64,000 nt of DNA. Source: Flavobacterium keumense (GTDB lineage Bacteria; Bacteroidota; Bacteroidia; Flavobacteriales; Flavobacteriaceae). A program made the translations under genes and the position numbers. This document shows positions 27,031 to 35,375 of this stretch, piece after piece (within the stretch, counting starts at the first letter, position 1; the number at the start of each line of letters is the position of its first letter). Under the pieces are notes generated by a model, which ran no database searches, had not been told where the DNA came from, and worked only from the letters and a program-made list of their open reading frames with translations. The stretch lies in NCBI RefSeq assembly GCF_029866485.1, contig NZ_CP092332.1, positions 806,001-870,000 of the forward strand, given 5' to 3'.

Positions 27031-27312
27031 ATGGAAACTGTAAAACACGAAACTTGGAATACTCCAACACCTCAATTTCAAAACAATAAAAAAGTAGCTT
27101 GTGGTATTTTTGCCATTTTATTAGGTCCGCTTGGTGTACACAAATTTTATTTGGGATATACCGGAACGGGAATAATTTGGTTAATCTTGAGTATTTGCAG
27201 TTGTGGATTGTTAACTTCTTTATTTGGGTTAATTGAAGGGATTATTTATTTGATTAAATCAGACGAAGAGTTTTATCAAACCTATCAAGTGGGTCAGAAG
27301 CACTGGTTTTAG
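27031..27312 (+). CDS. TM2 domain-containing protein
   Basis: A 93-residue protein with two transmembrane helices. The TM2 signature is complete: KKVACGIFAILLGPLGVHKF then YLGYTGTGIIWLILSI and a loop with CGLLTSLFGLIEGI. Soluble flanks are short. It follows the dehydrogenase by 14 bases, suggesting co-transcription. Function unknown. Confidence 0.88.
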   Translation: METVKHETWNTPTPQFQNNKKVACGIFAILLGPLGVHKFYLGYTGTGIIWLILSICSCGLLTSLFGLIEGIIYLIKSDEEFYQTYQVGQKHWF

Positions 27313-27345
27313 ATCTTACCGCAAAGGCGCAAAGGCGTAAGGTTA
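27313..27345. repeat. CGCAAAGGCGCAAAGGCG intergenic repeat
   Basis: CCGCAAAGGCGCAAAGGCGT after the TM2 gene is a tandem GCAAAGGC motif of the type scattered between genes in flavobacterial genomes. Only one copy is visible here. Confidence 0.4.
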
Positions 27346-27411
27346 TAAAGTAAAGTAGCAAAGCAAATTCATAGTTTGATTTTTGCCATTGCCATTGATT
27401 TTGCTCTAGAC

Positions 27412-29214
27412 TTACTCTTCTTTCTCGCTTAATTTTCGTTCTAACTCGGCCTGAAACTCTTCCATTACCGGTTTCATGGTGCTATCTGGTATGTCTTCTA
27501 CACGAATGTACATTAATCCGTCAATGGCGTTATTGAACAATGGATCTACATTAAAAGCGACCACGCGTGCATTTTGTTTGATGTATTTTTTAATCAAAAC
27601 AGGCAAACGTAAACTACCGGGTTCCAATTCGTCAATAATTTTATCAAATTTATTCAAATCGGCTTCAGTTTCATTGAAGATAAAATCCTTGTCGGCATCT
27701 TTTAATTTGACTTTAAACGCTTTTTTAGGATGAATATATTGTGCAATATAAGGATCGTAATAATTGGACTTCATAAACTCAATCATCAATGATTTTGAGA
27801 AATCAGAAAATTGATTGCTAATACTTACACCTCCCAATAAGAATTTATGTTCTGGGTAGCGTAAGGTAGTATGTATAATTCCTTTCCAAAGCAAAAATAA
27901 AGGCATTGGTTTTTGTTGGTATTCTTTGATAATAAAAGCGCGACCCATTTCGATAGACTTACTCATCATATCGTACAATTCTGGCTCAAAACGGAACAAA
28001 TCGTTTAAGTAAAACCCATCGATACCATACTTAGGATAAATTTCAGATCCCAATCCCATTCGGTAAGCTCCGGCTACTTTTTTAGCATCATCATCCCACA
28101 AAAACATATGGTGATAGTATTGGTCAAATTGGTCTAAATCGATAGATTCATTGGTTCCTTCACCTACTTCTCTAAAGGTGATTTCGCGAAGACGCCCCAA
28201 TTCGTGAAGTATAGTAGGAATTGCTGAAGCCTTAGTAAAAAAAACTTCGTAGTTTTTACTTTGTAGCAATCGACAATCAGAGTTGCGTAATGCTTCAATT
28301 TCAGTAATGATTTTGTCCTGGTTTGCAGGAGTAACAATCTCTTTTGGACTTTTTGGTGATTTTAAACTAGGAGTAGGAATTAATTTGGTTTCCTTTTCAA
28401 AAGGATTGGCCAACATATAGGTTTTCTTTCGTAAGAATTCAGAATAATCATCTAAAGACTCATATTCATTCTGTTCGGAGACTGAAATAGGTTTCCCAAT
28501 ACGAACTTTGATGACGCGACGCTTTTGACTAAAAACCTCTGAAGGTAATTTGGCAGTACGTAAAGTACCACTAATTTTTGAAAGAAAATAGAACAACCCA
28601 CTATTTTTAGCATGGAAATAAATTGGAACTACAGGGACTTGTGCTTTGCGAATCACTTTGATAGCGCCTTCTTCCCAAGGTTTGTCCACCATTAATTTTC
28701 CGTCTTTGTAAGTAGATACTTCTCCAGCAGGGAACATTCCCAATGGTTTTCCATCGCTTAAGTGACGCAAAGTTTCTTTGATTCCCACCACACTTGATTT
28801 GGCATCCTTATGATTTTCAAAAGGATTTACCGGCATGATGTATTTTTTTAGCGGTTCAATGCGGTGTAAAAGGAAGTTGGCAATAATCTTGAAATTAGGC
28901 TCTCTTTCCAACATTAGTTTTAGCAATAAAACACCATCAATACCACCCAATGGATGATTAGAAATAGTAATATAAGGCCCTTCTTTAGGAAGACGTTTTA
29001 AATCCTCTTCTGGAATTTCAAATTTGATTTGTAAATTGTCTAGTACGCCATTTAAGAAAGCTACCTCCGAAAGGTGTTTGTTGTTGTCATACACTTTATT
29101 CAATTCAGAAATACGTAAAACCTTCATCAGGACCCAGCCTGAAAAAGTTCCTAATATCCCGTATTTGTCCGTGTTTATTGCTTTTGCAACTTCCTTGGCA
29201 GTGACTAGACCCAT
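27412..29214 (-). CDS. olsF: OlsF-like bifunctional acyltransferase (LPLAT plus GNAT-like)
   Basis: A 600-residue fusion. The N-terminal half (about 1-280) is a PlsC-type acyltransferase with ISNHPLGGIDG (H87, D93) and FPAGEVSTYKDG. The C-terminal half (about 310-580) is a GNAT-like N-acyltransferase of the OlsB type, with LGRLREITFREVGEG and VAGAYRMGLG. OlsF proteins make ornithine lipid or related aminolipids, the N-acylation and O-acylation being done by the two halves. A flavobacterial OlsF has been described. The amino acid used here (ornithine, glycine or other) is not determined. Confidence 0.82.
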   Translation of the reverse strand: MGLVTAKEVAKAINTDKYGILGTFSGWVLMKVLRISELNKVYDNNKHLSEVAFLNGVLDNLQIKFEIPEEDLKRLPKEGPYITISNHPLGGIDGVLLLKLMLEREPNFKIIANFLLHRIEPLKKYIMPVNPFENHKDAKSSVVGIKETLRHLSDGKPLGMFPAGEVSTYKDGKLMVDKPWEEGAIKVIRKAQVPVVPIYFHAKNSGLFYFLSKISGTLRTAKLPSEVFSQKRRVIKVRIGKPISVSEQNEYESLDDYSEFLRKKTYMLANPFEKETKLIPTPSLKSPKSPKEIVTPANQDKIITEIEALRNSDCRLLQSKNYEVFFTKASAIPTILHELGRLREITFREVGEGTNESIDLDQFDQYYHHMFLWDDDAKKVAGAYRMGLGSEIYPKYGIDGFYLNDLFRFEPELYDMMSKSIEMGRAFIIKEYQQKPMPLFLLWKGIIHTTLRYPEHKFLLGGVSISNQFSDFSKSLMIEFMKSNYYDPYIAQYIHPKKAFKVKLKDADKDFIFNETEADLNKFDKIIDELEPGSLRLPVLIKKYIKQNARVVAFNVDPLFNNAIDGLMYIRVEDIPDSTMKPVMEEFQAELERKLSEKEE

Positions 29215-29354
29215 ATAAATTTTGGTTTTAAAGCAAGTGACAAAGATAACAAAAAACTCTATTTTTCGACTTTTTCCGAATCAAACTTCTACTTTTTTAT
29301 TACATTTGAAGACAGGATAAGGTCTAATCAGGCCTCAATAAAAATCTATTTTAA

Positions 29355-30119
29355 ATGAAAATCATTTCCTATAACGTCAACGGAATTCGTTCGGCCATTT
29401 CGAAAGGATTACTCGAATGGTTACAACAAGCTAATCCAGATGTCATTTGTTTTCAAGAAATTAAAGCCCAAGCCGATCAAGTGCCTACTTTAGACATTGA
29501 ACTAGCAGGATATCCCTATCATTATTGGTTTCCCGCTACTAAAAAGGGGTACAGTGGCGTAGCCATACTTTCTAAAATTAAACCTAATAATATTGTTTTT
29601 GGAACCGGAATTGAACACATGGATTTTGAAGGGCGTAACCTTCGTGTAGATTTTGATGAGTTTTCGGTAATGAGTTTGTACTTACCTTCTGGAACTAATG
29701 CAGAGCGATTGGATCATAAGTTTATGTACATGGATGATTTCCAAAACTATATTAACGACTTAAAGAAGGACATTCCGAATTTAGTGATCTGTGGCGATTA
29801 TAACATTTGCCATGAGGCAATAGATATTCACGATCCGATTCGCAATAAAAATGTATCCGGATTTTTACCTGCCGAGCGTACTTGGCTAGACAATTTCTTG
29901 AAAAGCGGCTTCATTGATAGCTTCCGTTTTTTGAACAAAGAACCCGATAATTATACCTGGTGGACCATGCGTTTCCCAACGGCACGATTGAATAATAAAG
30001 GTTGGCGTATCGATTATTGTTTGGTAAGCGAACCCTTGAAAAACCGAATCAAACGCGCTTTAATTTTGCCCGAAGCCAAACATTCCGACCATTGTCCTAT
30101 TTTGGTAGAAATTGAGTAG
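29355..30119 (+). CDS. xth: Exodeoxyribonuclease III
   Basis: A 254-residue AP endonuclease of the EEP fold. It has the metal/catalytic motifs ISYNVNGIRSA, CFQEIKAQ, GDYNICHEAIDI, RIDYCLVSE and HSDHCPI. It cuts abasic sites and removes 3' nucleotides in base-excision repair. Length is normal. It stands alone with a repeat element after it. Confidence 0.95.
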   Translation: MKIISYNVNGIRSAISKGLLEWLQQANPDVICFQEIKAQADQVPTLDIELAGYPYHYWFPATKKGYSGVAILSKIKPNNIVFGTGIEHMDFEGRNLRVDFDEFSVMSLYLPSGTNAERLDHKFMYMDDFQNYINDLKKDIPNLVICGDYNICHEAIDIHDPIRNKNVSGFLPAERTWLDNFLKSGFIDSFRFLNKEPDNYTWWTMRFPTARLNNKGWRIDYCLVSEPLKNRIKRALILPEAKHSDHCPILVEIE

Positions 30120-30127
30120 TTTTGTTG

Positions 30128-30209
30128 GGAGCTTATCCTGCTGTACGCTCTATCTGTGCCGCCGAACCCCGTCGTCACAGGATGCCACTTCCATCAGGGC
30201 TAGGGTCAC
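30128..30209. repeat. GAGCTTATCC...CCATCAGGGCTAGGG repeat, copy 1
   Basis: This segment begins GAGCTTATCCTGCTGTACGC and ends CCACTTCCATCAGGGCTAGG. It shares both ends with 37178-37322 (GAGCCTATCCCAGCTGTCCG and CCACTTCCATCTGGGGCTTA). It is more GC-rich than its surroundings. The two copies differ in their middles. Confidence 0.65.
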
Positions 30210-30261
30210 AATAAAAAAGATAAAAAGTAGTTTAATAAACATAAAATAAAAACCTCACATC

Positions 30262-31203
30262 ATGATAAAAAAAGTTTCCATCGGATTGTTCGTATTGGCG
30301 CTAACCACTTCTTGTGTGTCCAAAAAAATCTATACCGATTTAGAAAGCAAATACACCGACTTAAAGAAAGAAAACAGAACCCTTGCTGACGAGAATGCCG
30401 CTTTGGCAAAAGCCAAAAACCAACTGGAATTAGACGGTGCGGCTTTGAAAACCGATTTAGATAAATTAAAAGCGGATTACACTAAATTGAAAGCAGAGCA
30501 TGAAACGAATTTAGATAAATACAAAACACTTCAGGATTCGTATGCGGCTCTAGAAAAAAACAGCAATGAGTCTCTGGAAAAAAATATGAAAAAGAATCGT
30601 GAATTGCTTGACGAATTGGATGAAAAAGCGAAAGCCTTAGCTTTAGAACAAGAGCAATTAAGTAAAAATGCACAACGTTTGAAAGAACTGGAAGACTTAA
30701 TTGCAGCCAAAGAGGCAAGCATGAAAAAACTAAAAGAAACCTTATCTAAAGCCCTAAATAGCTTTGAAGGAAAAGGCTTGACCGTAGAACAAAAAAACGG
30801 AAAAGTATACGTTTCAATGGAAAACAAATTGTTGTTTAGTTCAGGAAGTTGGGCGGTAAGTGCCGAAGGTAAAAAAGCCGTAATTGAATTGGGAAAAGTA
30901 TTAGGAGATAATCCAGATATTGCCGTTTTAATTGAAGGACATACCGATGATGATGCGTTTGCTGCTTCGGGACCTATTGCAGATAACTGGGATTTATCAA
31001 CTAAAAGAGCTACCTCAATCGTAGGAATCTTGAGTGAAAACAAAAAAATCAACAAACAAAATTTGACTGCTGCGGGTAGAGGAGAATTTTCACCATTAGC
31101 AAGCAACGCTACTGCTGAGGGTAAAGCCAAAAATCGCCGTATCGAAATTATTTTAACCCCAAGATTAGATGCTATTGCGGAGATGTTGAATGAGATTAAC
31201 TAG
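30262..31203 (+). CDS. OmpA family outer-membrane lipoprotein
   Basis: A 313-residue lipoprotein. The signal peptide ends in a lipobox LTTSC with Cys18. Residues about 25-150 form a coiled coil (LKKENRTLADENAALAKAKN and following Lys/Glu/Leu repeats). The C-terminal OmpA domain (about 180-300) has the peptidoglycan-binding core EGHTDDDA, NWDLSTKRATSIV and GRGEFSPLASNATAEGKAKN. It tethers the outer membrane to the cell wall. Confidence 0.93.
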   Translation: MIKKVSIGLFVLALTTSCVSKKIYTDLESKYTDLKKENRTLADENAALAKAKNQLELDGAALKTDLDKLKADYTKLKAEHETNLDKYKTLQDSYAALEKNSNESLEKNMKKNRELLDELDEKAKALALEQEQLSKNAQRLKELEDLIAAKEASMKKLKETLSKALNSFEGKGLTVEQKNGKVYVSMENKLLFSSGSWAVSAEGKKAVIELGKVLGDNPDIAVLIEGHTDDDAFAASGPIADNWDLSTKRATSIVGILSENKKINKQNLTAAGRGEFSPLASNATAEGKAKNRRIEIILTPRLDAIAEMLNEIN

Positions 31204-31305
31204 AGTTTCAGAGTAGCAGAGTCATTATGAGGAGGTACTACGAAGCGCACCTGCGGTTGATAATTTAAAACACAGATACACAAATTGCACAGATTTTAAA
31301 TATTG

Positions 31306-31332
31306 AAAAGCACAACTCAGTTGTGCTTTTTT
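31306..31332 (+). terminator. Terminator after the OmpA gene
   Basis: GCACAAC (31310-31316), a three-base loop, GTTGTGC (31320-31326) and a T run form an intrinsic terminator. The stretch 31255-31300 before it has ACACAGAT/GCACAGATT repeat-like sequence. Confidence 0.8.
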
Positions 31333-31363
31333 ATTTATAAATGCGTTTGAATTCGAGTTCTTT

Positions 31364-31397
31364 TTTGTATTGCAATTGCCTTTCCTTTGTATATTTG
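31364..31397 (+). promoter_or_regulatory. Promoter of the Tas-like gene
   Basis: TATATTTG at 31390-31397 is an exact -7 element. TTTG at 31364-31367 lies 22 bases upstream, slightly wide. It places the transcript start downstream of a possible early ATG at 31370. Confidence 0.5.
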
Positions 31398-31423
31398 TTT
31401 TTCAAAAAAAGCAACGTACAAAC

Positions 31424-32461
31424 ATGAAATACACCACTATACCCAATACCCAAATTAAAGTCAGTAAAATATGTTTAGGCACAATGACTTTTGGTGAACA
31501 AAACACCGAAGCAGAGGGTCACGCCCAAATGGAATATGCCTTGGAGCAAGGAGTTAATTTTTTTGATACAGCCGAGATGTATTCGGTGCCAGGACGTCAA
31601 GAGACTTATGGAAGTACCGAACGAATTATTGGGACTTGGTTTAAAAAAACAGGGAATCGTGATCAAGTGGTTTTGGCTACAAAAATTGCGGGACCAAATC
31701 CGGCTTTTACCTATATGCGAGAAAAAGTCGATTTTTCGCCAGCGAGTATTCAGTATGCCTTGGATCATAGTTTGCAACGTCTTCAAACCGATTATGTCGA
31801 TATTTATCAATTGCATTGGCCAGAACGCAAAGCCAATTTCTTTGGACAACGCGGATTCAAAGCACAAGACGATGCTTGGGAAGATAATATTCACGAGGTG
31901 TTGACTACTTTGGAAGGTTTTGTCAAACAAGGAAAAATCAAACACATTGGATTGTCTAACGAAACGCCTTGGGGATTGATGCGCTTCTTGGAAGAACACA
32001 AGTACCACAATTTGCCAAAAATCAAAACCGTACAAAATCCGTATTCTTTATTGAATCGTTCTTTTGAAGTAGGAAATGCTGAGGTTTGCTTGCGTGAAAA
32101 TGTAGGTTTGTTAGCCTATTCTCCAATGGCTTTCGGACTTTTATCAGGCAAATTTTTGAATGGACAGCATCATCCAAAATCTCGCTTGGCCTTATTTCCT
32201 CAAATGGCACGTTATAGCAGTCCACAGTCGGCAGAAGCGACTTGTTTGTACAACGACATTGCTCAACAACACGGTTTGACTTTAACACAATTGGCTTTGG
32301 CATTTATTGAGGAACAACCTTTTGTAACCAGTACGATTATTGGGGCTACTACCATGGAACAGTTGAAAGAGAATATTGCTGCCATTCAAGTAAGACTTTC
32401 AGACGAGGTATTGAAAGCGATTGACGGAGTTCAAGCCATAATTCCAGATCCCGCACCTTAG
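31424..32461 (+). CDS. tas: Tas-like aldo/keto reductase
   Basis: A 345-residue TIM-barrel NADPH oxidoreductase. It parallels E. coli Tas: MKYTTIPNTQIKVSKICLGT, MTFGEQNTEAEGHAQMEYA, the catalytic Asp/Tyr region FFDTAEMYSVPGRQET, YVDIYQLHWPERKANFFG and QNPYSLLNRSFEVGNAEV. Physiological substrate unknown. The ATG at 31424 is chosen because it fits the family and the promoter; an earlier ATG at 31370 falls inside the promoter. Confidence 0.93.
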   Translation: MKYTTIPNTQIKVSKICLGTMTFGEQNTEAEGHAQMEYALEQGVNFFDTAEMYSVPGRQETYGSTERIIGTWFKKTGNRDQVVLATKIAGPNPAFTYMREKVDFSPASIQYALDHSLQRLQTDYVDIYQLHWPERKANFFGQRGFKAQDDAWEDNIHEVLTTLEGFVKQGKIKHIGLSNETPWGLMRFLEEHKYHNLPKIKTVQNPYSLLNRSFEVGNAEVCLRENVGLLAYSPMAFGLLSGKFLNGQHHPKSRLALFPQMARYSSPQSAEATCLYNDIAQQHGLTLTQLALAFIEEQPFVTSTIIGATTMEQLKENIAAIQVRLSDEVLKAIDGVQAIIPDPAP

Positions 32462-32491
32462 TTTCGAGGGTCGATCGTAATTAAATTATTT

Positions 32492-32544
32492 ACCGCAGAT
32501 GCAGATTCGCAGATTTTTCAATATAAAATCTGCGAATCTGCGGT
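32492..32544. repeat. CCGCAGATTCGCAGATT hairpin repeat
   Basis: GCAGATTCGCAGATTTT (32501-32517) is inverted at 32525-32541 with a seven-base loop, inside ACCGCAGAT...CTGCGGT. Related to 16098-16215. It could act as a transcription end for tas, although no strong T run follows. Confidence 0.7.
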
Positions 32545-32641
32545 TTAATTTTTCCAAATAATTTAAAATTGGTACATTTTAAAATCAATCAATTATTACA
32601 TTGAAAATTCGTAAATCGTATTTCGTAAATCGTATATTTAC

Positions 32642-34633
32642 TTATTCCCCATCCGTTTTCAAAAACTCAAAATCAAAGTCTTCTTTCGGCGGAATAGAAT
32701 CTACTGCTATACCAGTAGTGTCTTGGTGTTTGCGAATGGTTAAAAAAGAACGTGCATTTCCGGAAAGCGAAACACCATACGGGTTAATGCTATCACTACT
32801 AGTTAAAATACCGCGACGCAACATTAAATTACTCAAATAGCGTTGGTTTTTTAAAGCAAATCCTTTCAGATTTCCTTGATCGTCAAACTGATACATGAAT
32901 TTCTTTGGGCTCGGAATAATGGTAGCCAAGTACAAACATTCGTTAAAGGTTAAATCGGCAGGGCTTTTCTGAAAGTAAAAACGGCTGGCTTCGCCAATTC
33001 CGTATACATCAGGGCCCCATTCAATAATATTGAAATACACTTCCAACATGCGTTCTTTGCTAACAATTCGGTTGTTTTCTAAGATGTAAACCAAAAGAAT
33101 TTCCTCCAATTTACGCGATAAGGTTTTCTCACGAGTTAAAAACACATTTTTAATCAATTGCATACTGATGGTACTGCCTCCACGAGAGAATTTTCGGGTC
33201 TTGATATTTTTAATAATCGATTGTTTGAATGCCTCTGTAATAAATCCGCGATGTCTAAAGAAAGAAGGATCTTCGGTGGTTAATACGCATTTTTTTAAGT
33301 AAGGAGAAATTTGATTTAATGGGGTATAATTAGGATTAGAAGGCCCCACAAAAACAGGTCGCTGACGTACATTTTTAATAATGGCTCGGTATTCAAATTC
33401 GCCATTGAGTTTTGCTAAATTGGCTTGACCAAAACGGTAAATGCGTAAATTTTCTTTGTTCAATTTACTGTCAAAAACAATGTCTTCTGGTTTGTTTTTA
33501 TTGAACATAAAATCCAATTTATAATCAAAACTACCGCTGGCTAACATGCCTTGGAAATTAGTAAATAATCCATCAGGAAGCGAAGTAATAAAATGTTGCG
33601 CTTGCATTTTTGGAATCCGAATATTCATTTTATAAATGGTATCTTCTTCGGTTTCGTAAGCCAAATAAGGATGGAATTTAATCTGATTCAATTGAACCGT
33701 TGATGTACTATCTAAAGAGATAAAATCTTCACCTAGCAAAAAACGGTAATCAAAACGCGCATTGCGAATGACTACATCTTTGCTTGCAATTTTGGGGTGA
33801 TTGACTTTTAAATTGGCAATAGACGAGTAGCCATCAATATGAAATTCATCGCCATCACTTTCAATATTTTCGATATTCAAACGAATGGAATCAAAACTAG
33901 AAAGCAAATGGAATCGTTCGTCAAAATACGGCACTTTTATCGGTCCACCATCCATATTGAAAAACTGAATATCAGCAGTCCGGTCTCTTGGGTCAGCTTC
34001 TCCCGCAATGCGCCAACGTTGTGCAAAAGTGTTGGTTTTAACGTGAATGATGCTTTCTAAATCGCCTCCGTCCAAGGCTAATTTCTTGATATCAATTATG
34101 GCTTTTTTTCCGTTGTCGTCTAATTTAAAAACGAGGTTTTTAATGTCCATGTCAGAGGGAACCAAATTCAACAATCGGAATATAATGCGTTTAGCTAAAG
34201 CAGCATAATCTCTTTTTTCAGTGCTAACTTCTTGATTTTTGTTCTTTTTCAAAAAAGCATCAAAGTTGCGAACGTTGCCTTTTTTTATGAGTTGCACCAA
34301 ACCATTTTTGATTTCTAAAGTACCCAATTGCACATCACCAATCAGCAAATGCCAAAAGCTGATACTGGTTTTCATCTTTTGAATTTTGAATAAAGTGTCG
34401 GCATGTTTGGGAGCTAAAACCACATCGGTTAGATTTACGGCTGAAATTCCGTCAAAAGAGGCTGTTTTTATGGTGAATTTACTATCGTAATCACGATCCA
34501 TTTTCACCACTACTTTCTCTAAAGTTACTTTTAAAATTTCGTCTCTGAAATAATAGAATGTAGCCAAAGTAGAAGCCAATAAAACCAAAAGAATTCCGAG
34601 AGTAATTCCTATTTTATTCTTGTTGAATCTCAT
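32642..34633 (-). CDS. GT51 peptidoglycan glycosyltransferase with N-terminal AsmA-like domain
   Basis: A 663-residue protein. One transmembrane helix (residues about 9-30) is followed by about 390 extracytoplasmic residues with AsmA-like features (FDGISAVNLTDVVLAPK, ISFWHLLIGDVQLGTLEIK). The GT51 domain (about 425-610) has EDPSFFRHRGF near 453, GGSTISMQLIKN near 482, RKLEEILLVYILE and ERMLEVYFNIIEWG. These are the motifs for polymerising lipid II. There is no transpeptidase domain. It would be a monofunctional glycosyltransferase with an unusual N-terminus. The C-terminal 50 residues are of unknown role. Confidence 0.88.
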   Translation of the reverse strand: MRFNKNKIGITLGILLVLLASTLATFYYFRDEILKVTLEKVVVKMDRDYDSKFTIKTASFDGISAVNLTDVVLAPKHADTLFKIQKMKTSISFWHLLIGDVQLGTLEIKNGLVQLIKKGNVRNFDAFLKKNKNQEVSTEKRDYAALAKRIIFRLLNLVPSDMDIKNLVFKLDDNGKKAIIDIKKLALDGGDLESIIHVKTNTFAQRWRIAGEADPRDRTADIQFFNMDGGPIKVPYFDERFHLLSSFDSIRLNIENIESDGDEFHIDGYSSIANLKVNHPKIASKDVVIRNARFDYRFLLGEDFISLDSTSTVQLNQIKFHPYLAYETEEDTIYKMNIRIPKMQAQHFITSLPDGLFTNFQGMLASGSFDYKLDFMFNKNKPEDIVFDSKLNKENLRIYRFGQANLAKLNGEFEYRAIIKNVRQRPVFVGPSNPNYTPLNQISPYLKKCVLTTEDPSFFRHRGFITEAFKQSIIKNIKTRKFSRGGSTISMQLIKNVFLTREKTLSRKLEEILLVYILENNRIVSKERMLEVYFNIIEWGPDVYGIGEASRFYFQKSPADLTFNECLYLATIIPSPKKFMYQFDDQGNLKGFALKNQRYLSNLMLRRGILTSSDSINPYGVSLSGNARSFLTIRKHQDTTGIAVDSIPPKEDFDFEFLKTDGE

Positions 34634-34694
34634 AAAAATGCCAAATAATTGAAGTTGTAAAGAAAGTAAAAAAAAGCCAATTTTTCAGTTGAAA

Positions 34695-35258
34695 TTAAAA
34701 GCGATAGCACTTTTTTGGAGTGATGCAAAAATCCAAACGAACGTCTTTTTCAAAAATATCAGTAATTGAGTTTTCGGCTTCAAAAAAAGAAAGGCCAATT
34801 TTGATGGTTTCGGTTTGGCATTCAGACAAAAATTGATCGTAAAAACCTTTGCCATAACCAACACGATTTCCAAGGGTGTCGAAAGCCAAAAGAGGTACAA
34901 ACACTACTTGAATTTTGGACGAAGGCACTTCGATTCCGTCCACAGGTTCTGGGATATTGTATTCGTTTTTTTTGATTTTGGTATTGTCAGTTAATAGAAA
35001 ATGCGTCATTTTTCGTGTGGTAAAATCGGATTTCGAAATCACAATTTCTTTGTCTTTCCCCGATAGCAAATGCAGTAAGAATTCGGTATTGACTTCTTTT
35101 TGCTCTTCAATGGGTAAAAAAACGTGGAAATAAGTTTTGTCCCAAATGTCAAGTGCCAACACGCCATTGACAATAGCCAAACTTTTTTCTTCGATTTCGG
35201 CTTCTGAAAGATTTTTGCGGAGCGCTTTGTATTGAGATCGTAATTCGTTTTTTGTCAT
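34695..35258 (-). CDS. fau: 5-formyltetrahydrofolate cyclo-ligase
   Basis: A 187-residue enzyme that converts 5-formyl-THF to 5,10-methenyl-THF using ATP. The N-terminal Arg/Lys region (KNELRSQYKALRKNLS) and the C-terminal ATP-binding motif RVGYGKGFYDQFL match the YgfA/MTHFS family. Length normal. Divergent from uvrC with its promoter between. Confidence 0.93.
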   Translation of the reverse strand: MTKNELRSQYKALRKNLSEAEIEEKSLAIVNGVLALDIWDKTYFHVFLPIEEQKEVNTEFLLHLLSGKDKEIVISKSDFTTRKMTHFLLTDNTKIKKNEYNIPEPVDGIEVPSSKIQVVFVPLLAFDTLGNRVGYGKGFYDQFLSECQTETIKIGLSFFEAENSITDIFEKDVRLDFCITPKKCYRF

Positions 35259-35320
35259 TGTATGAAAAATAGAAGATAAAAGTAGTATTATTTATTACGA
35301 CCTAAAAGAAAACGACTGAT

Positions 35321-35352
35321 TTTGATTTGCAAAGATGTTATTTGTAAATTTG
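35321..35352 (+). promoter_or_regulatory. Promoter of uvrC
   Basis: TTTG (35321-35324), a 20-base spacer and TAAATTTG (35345-35352) fit the Bacteroidota promoter. The transcript would begin near 35358, after an in-frame ATG at 35322, so the start at 35376 is the usable one. Confidence 0.7.
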
Positions 35353-35375
35353 GAAACAATTCGAGCCAACACAAA

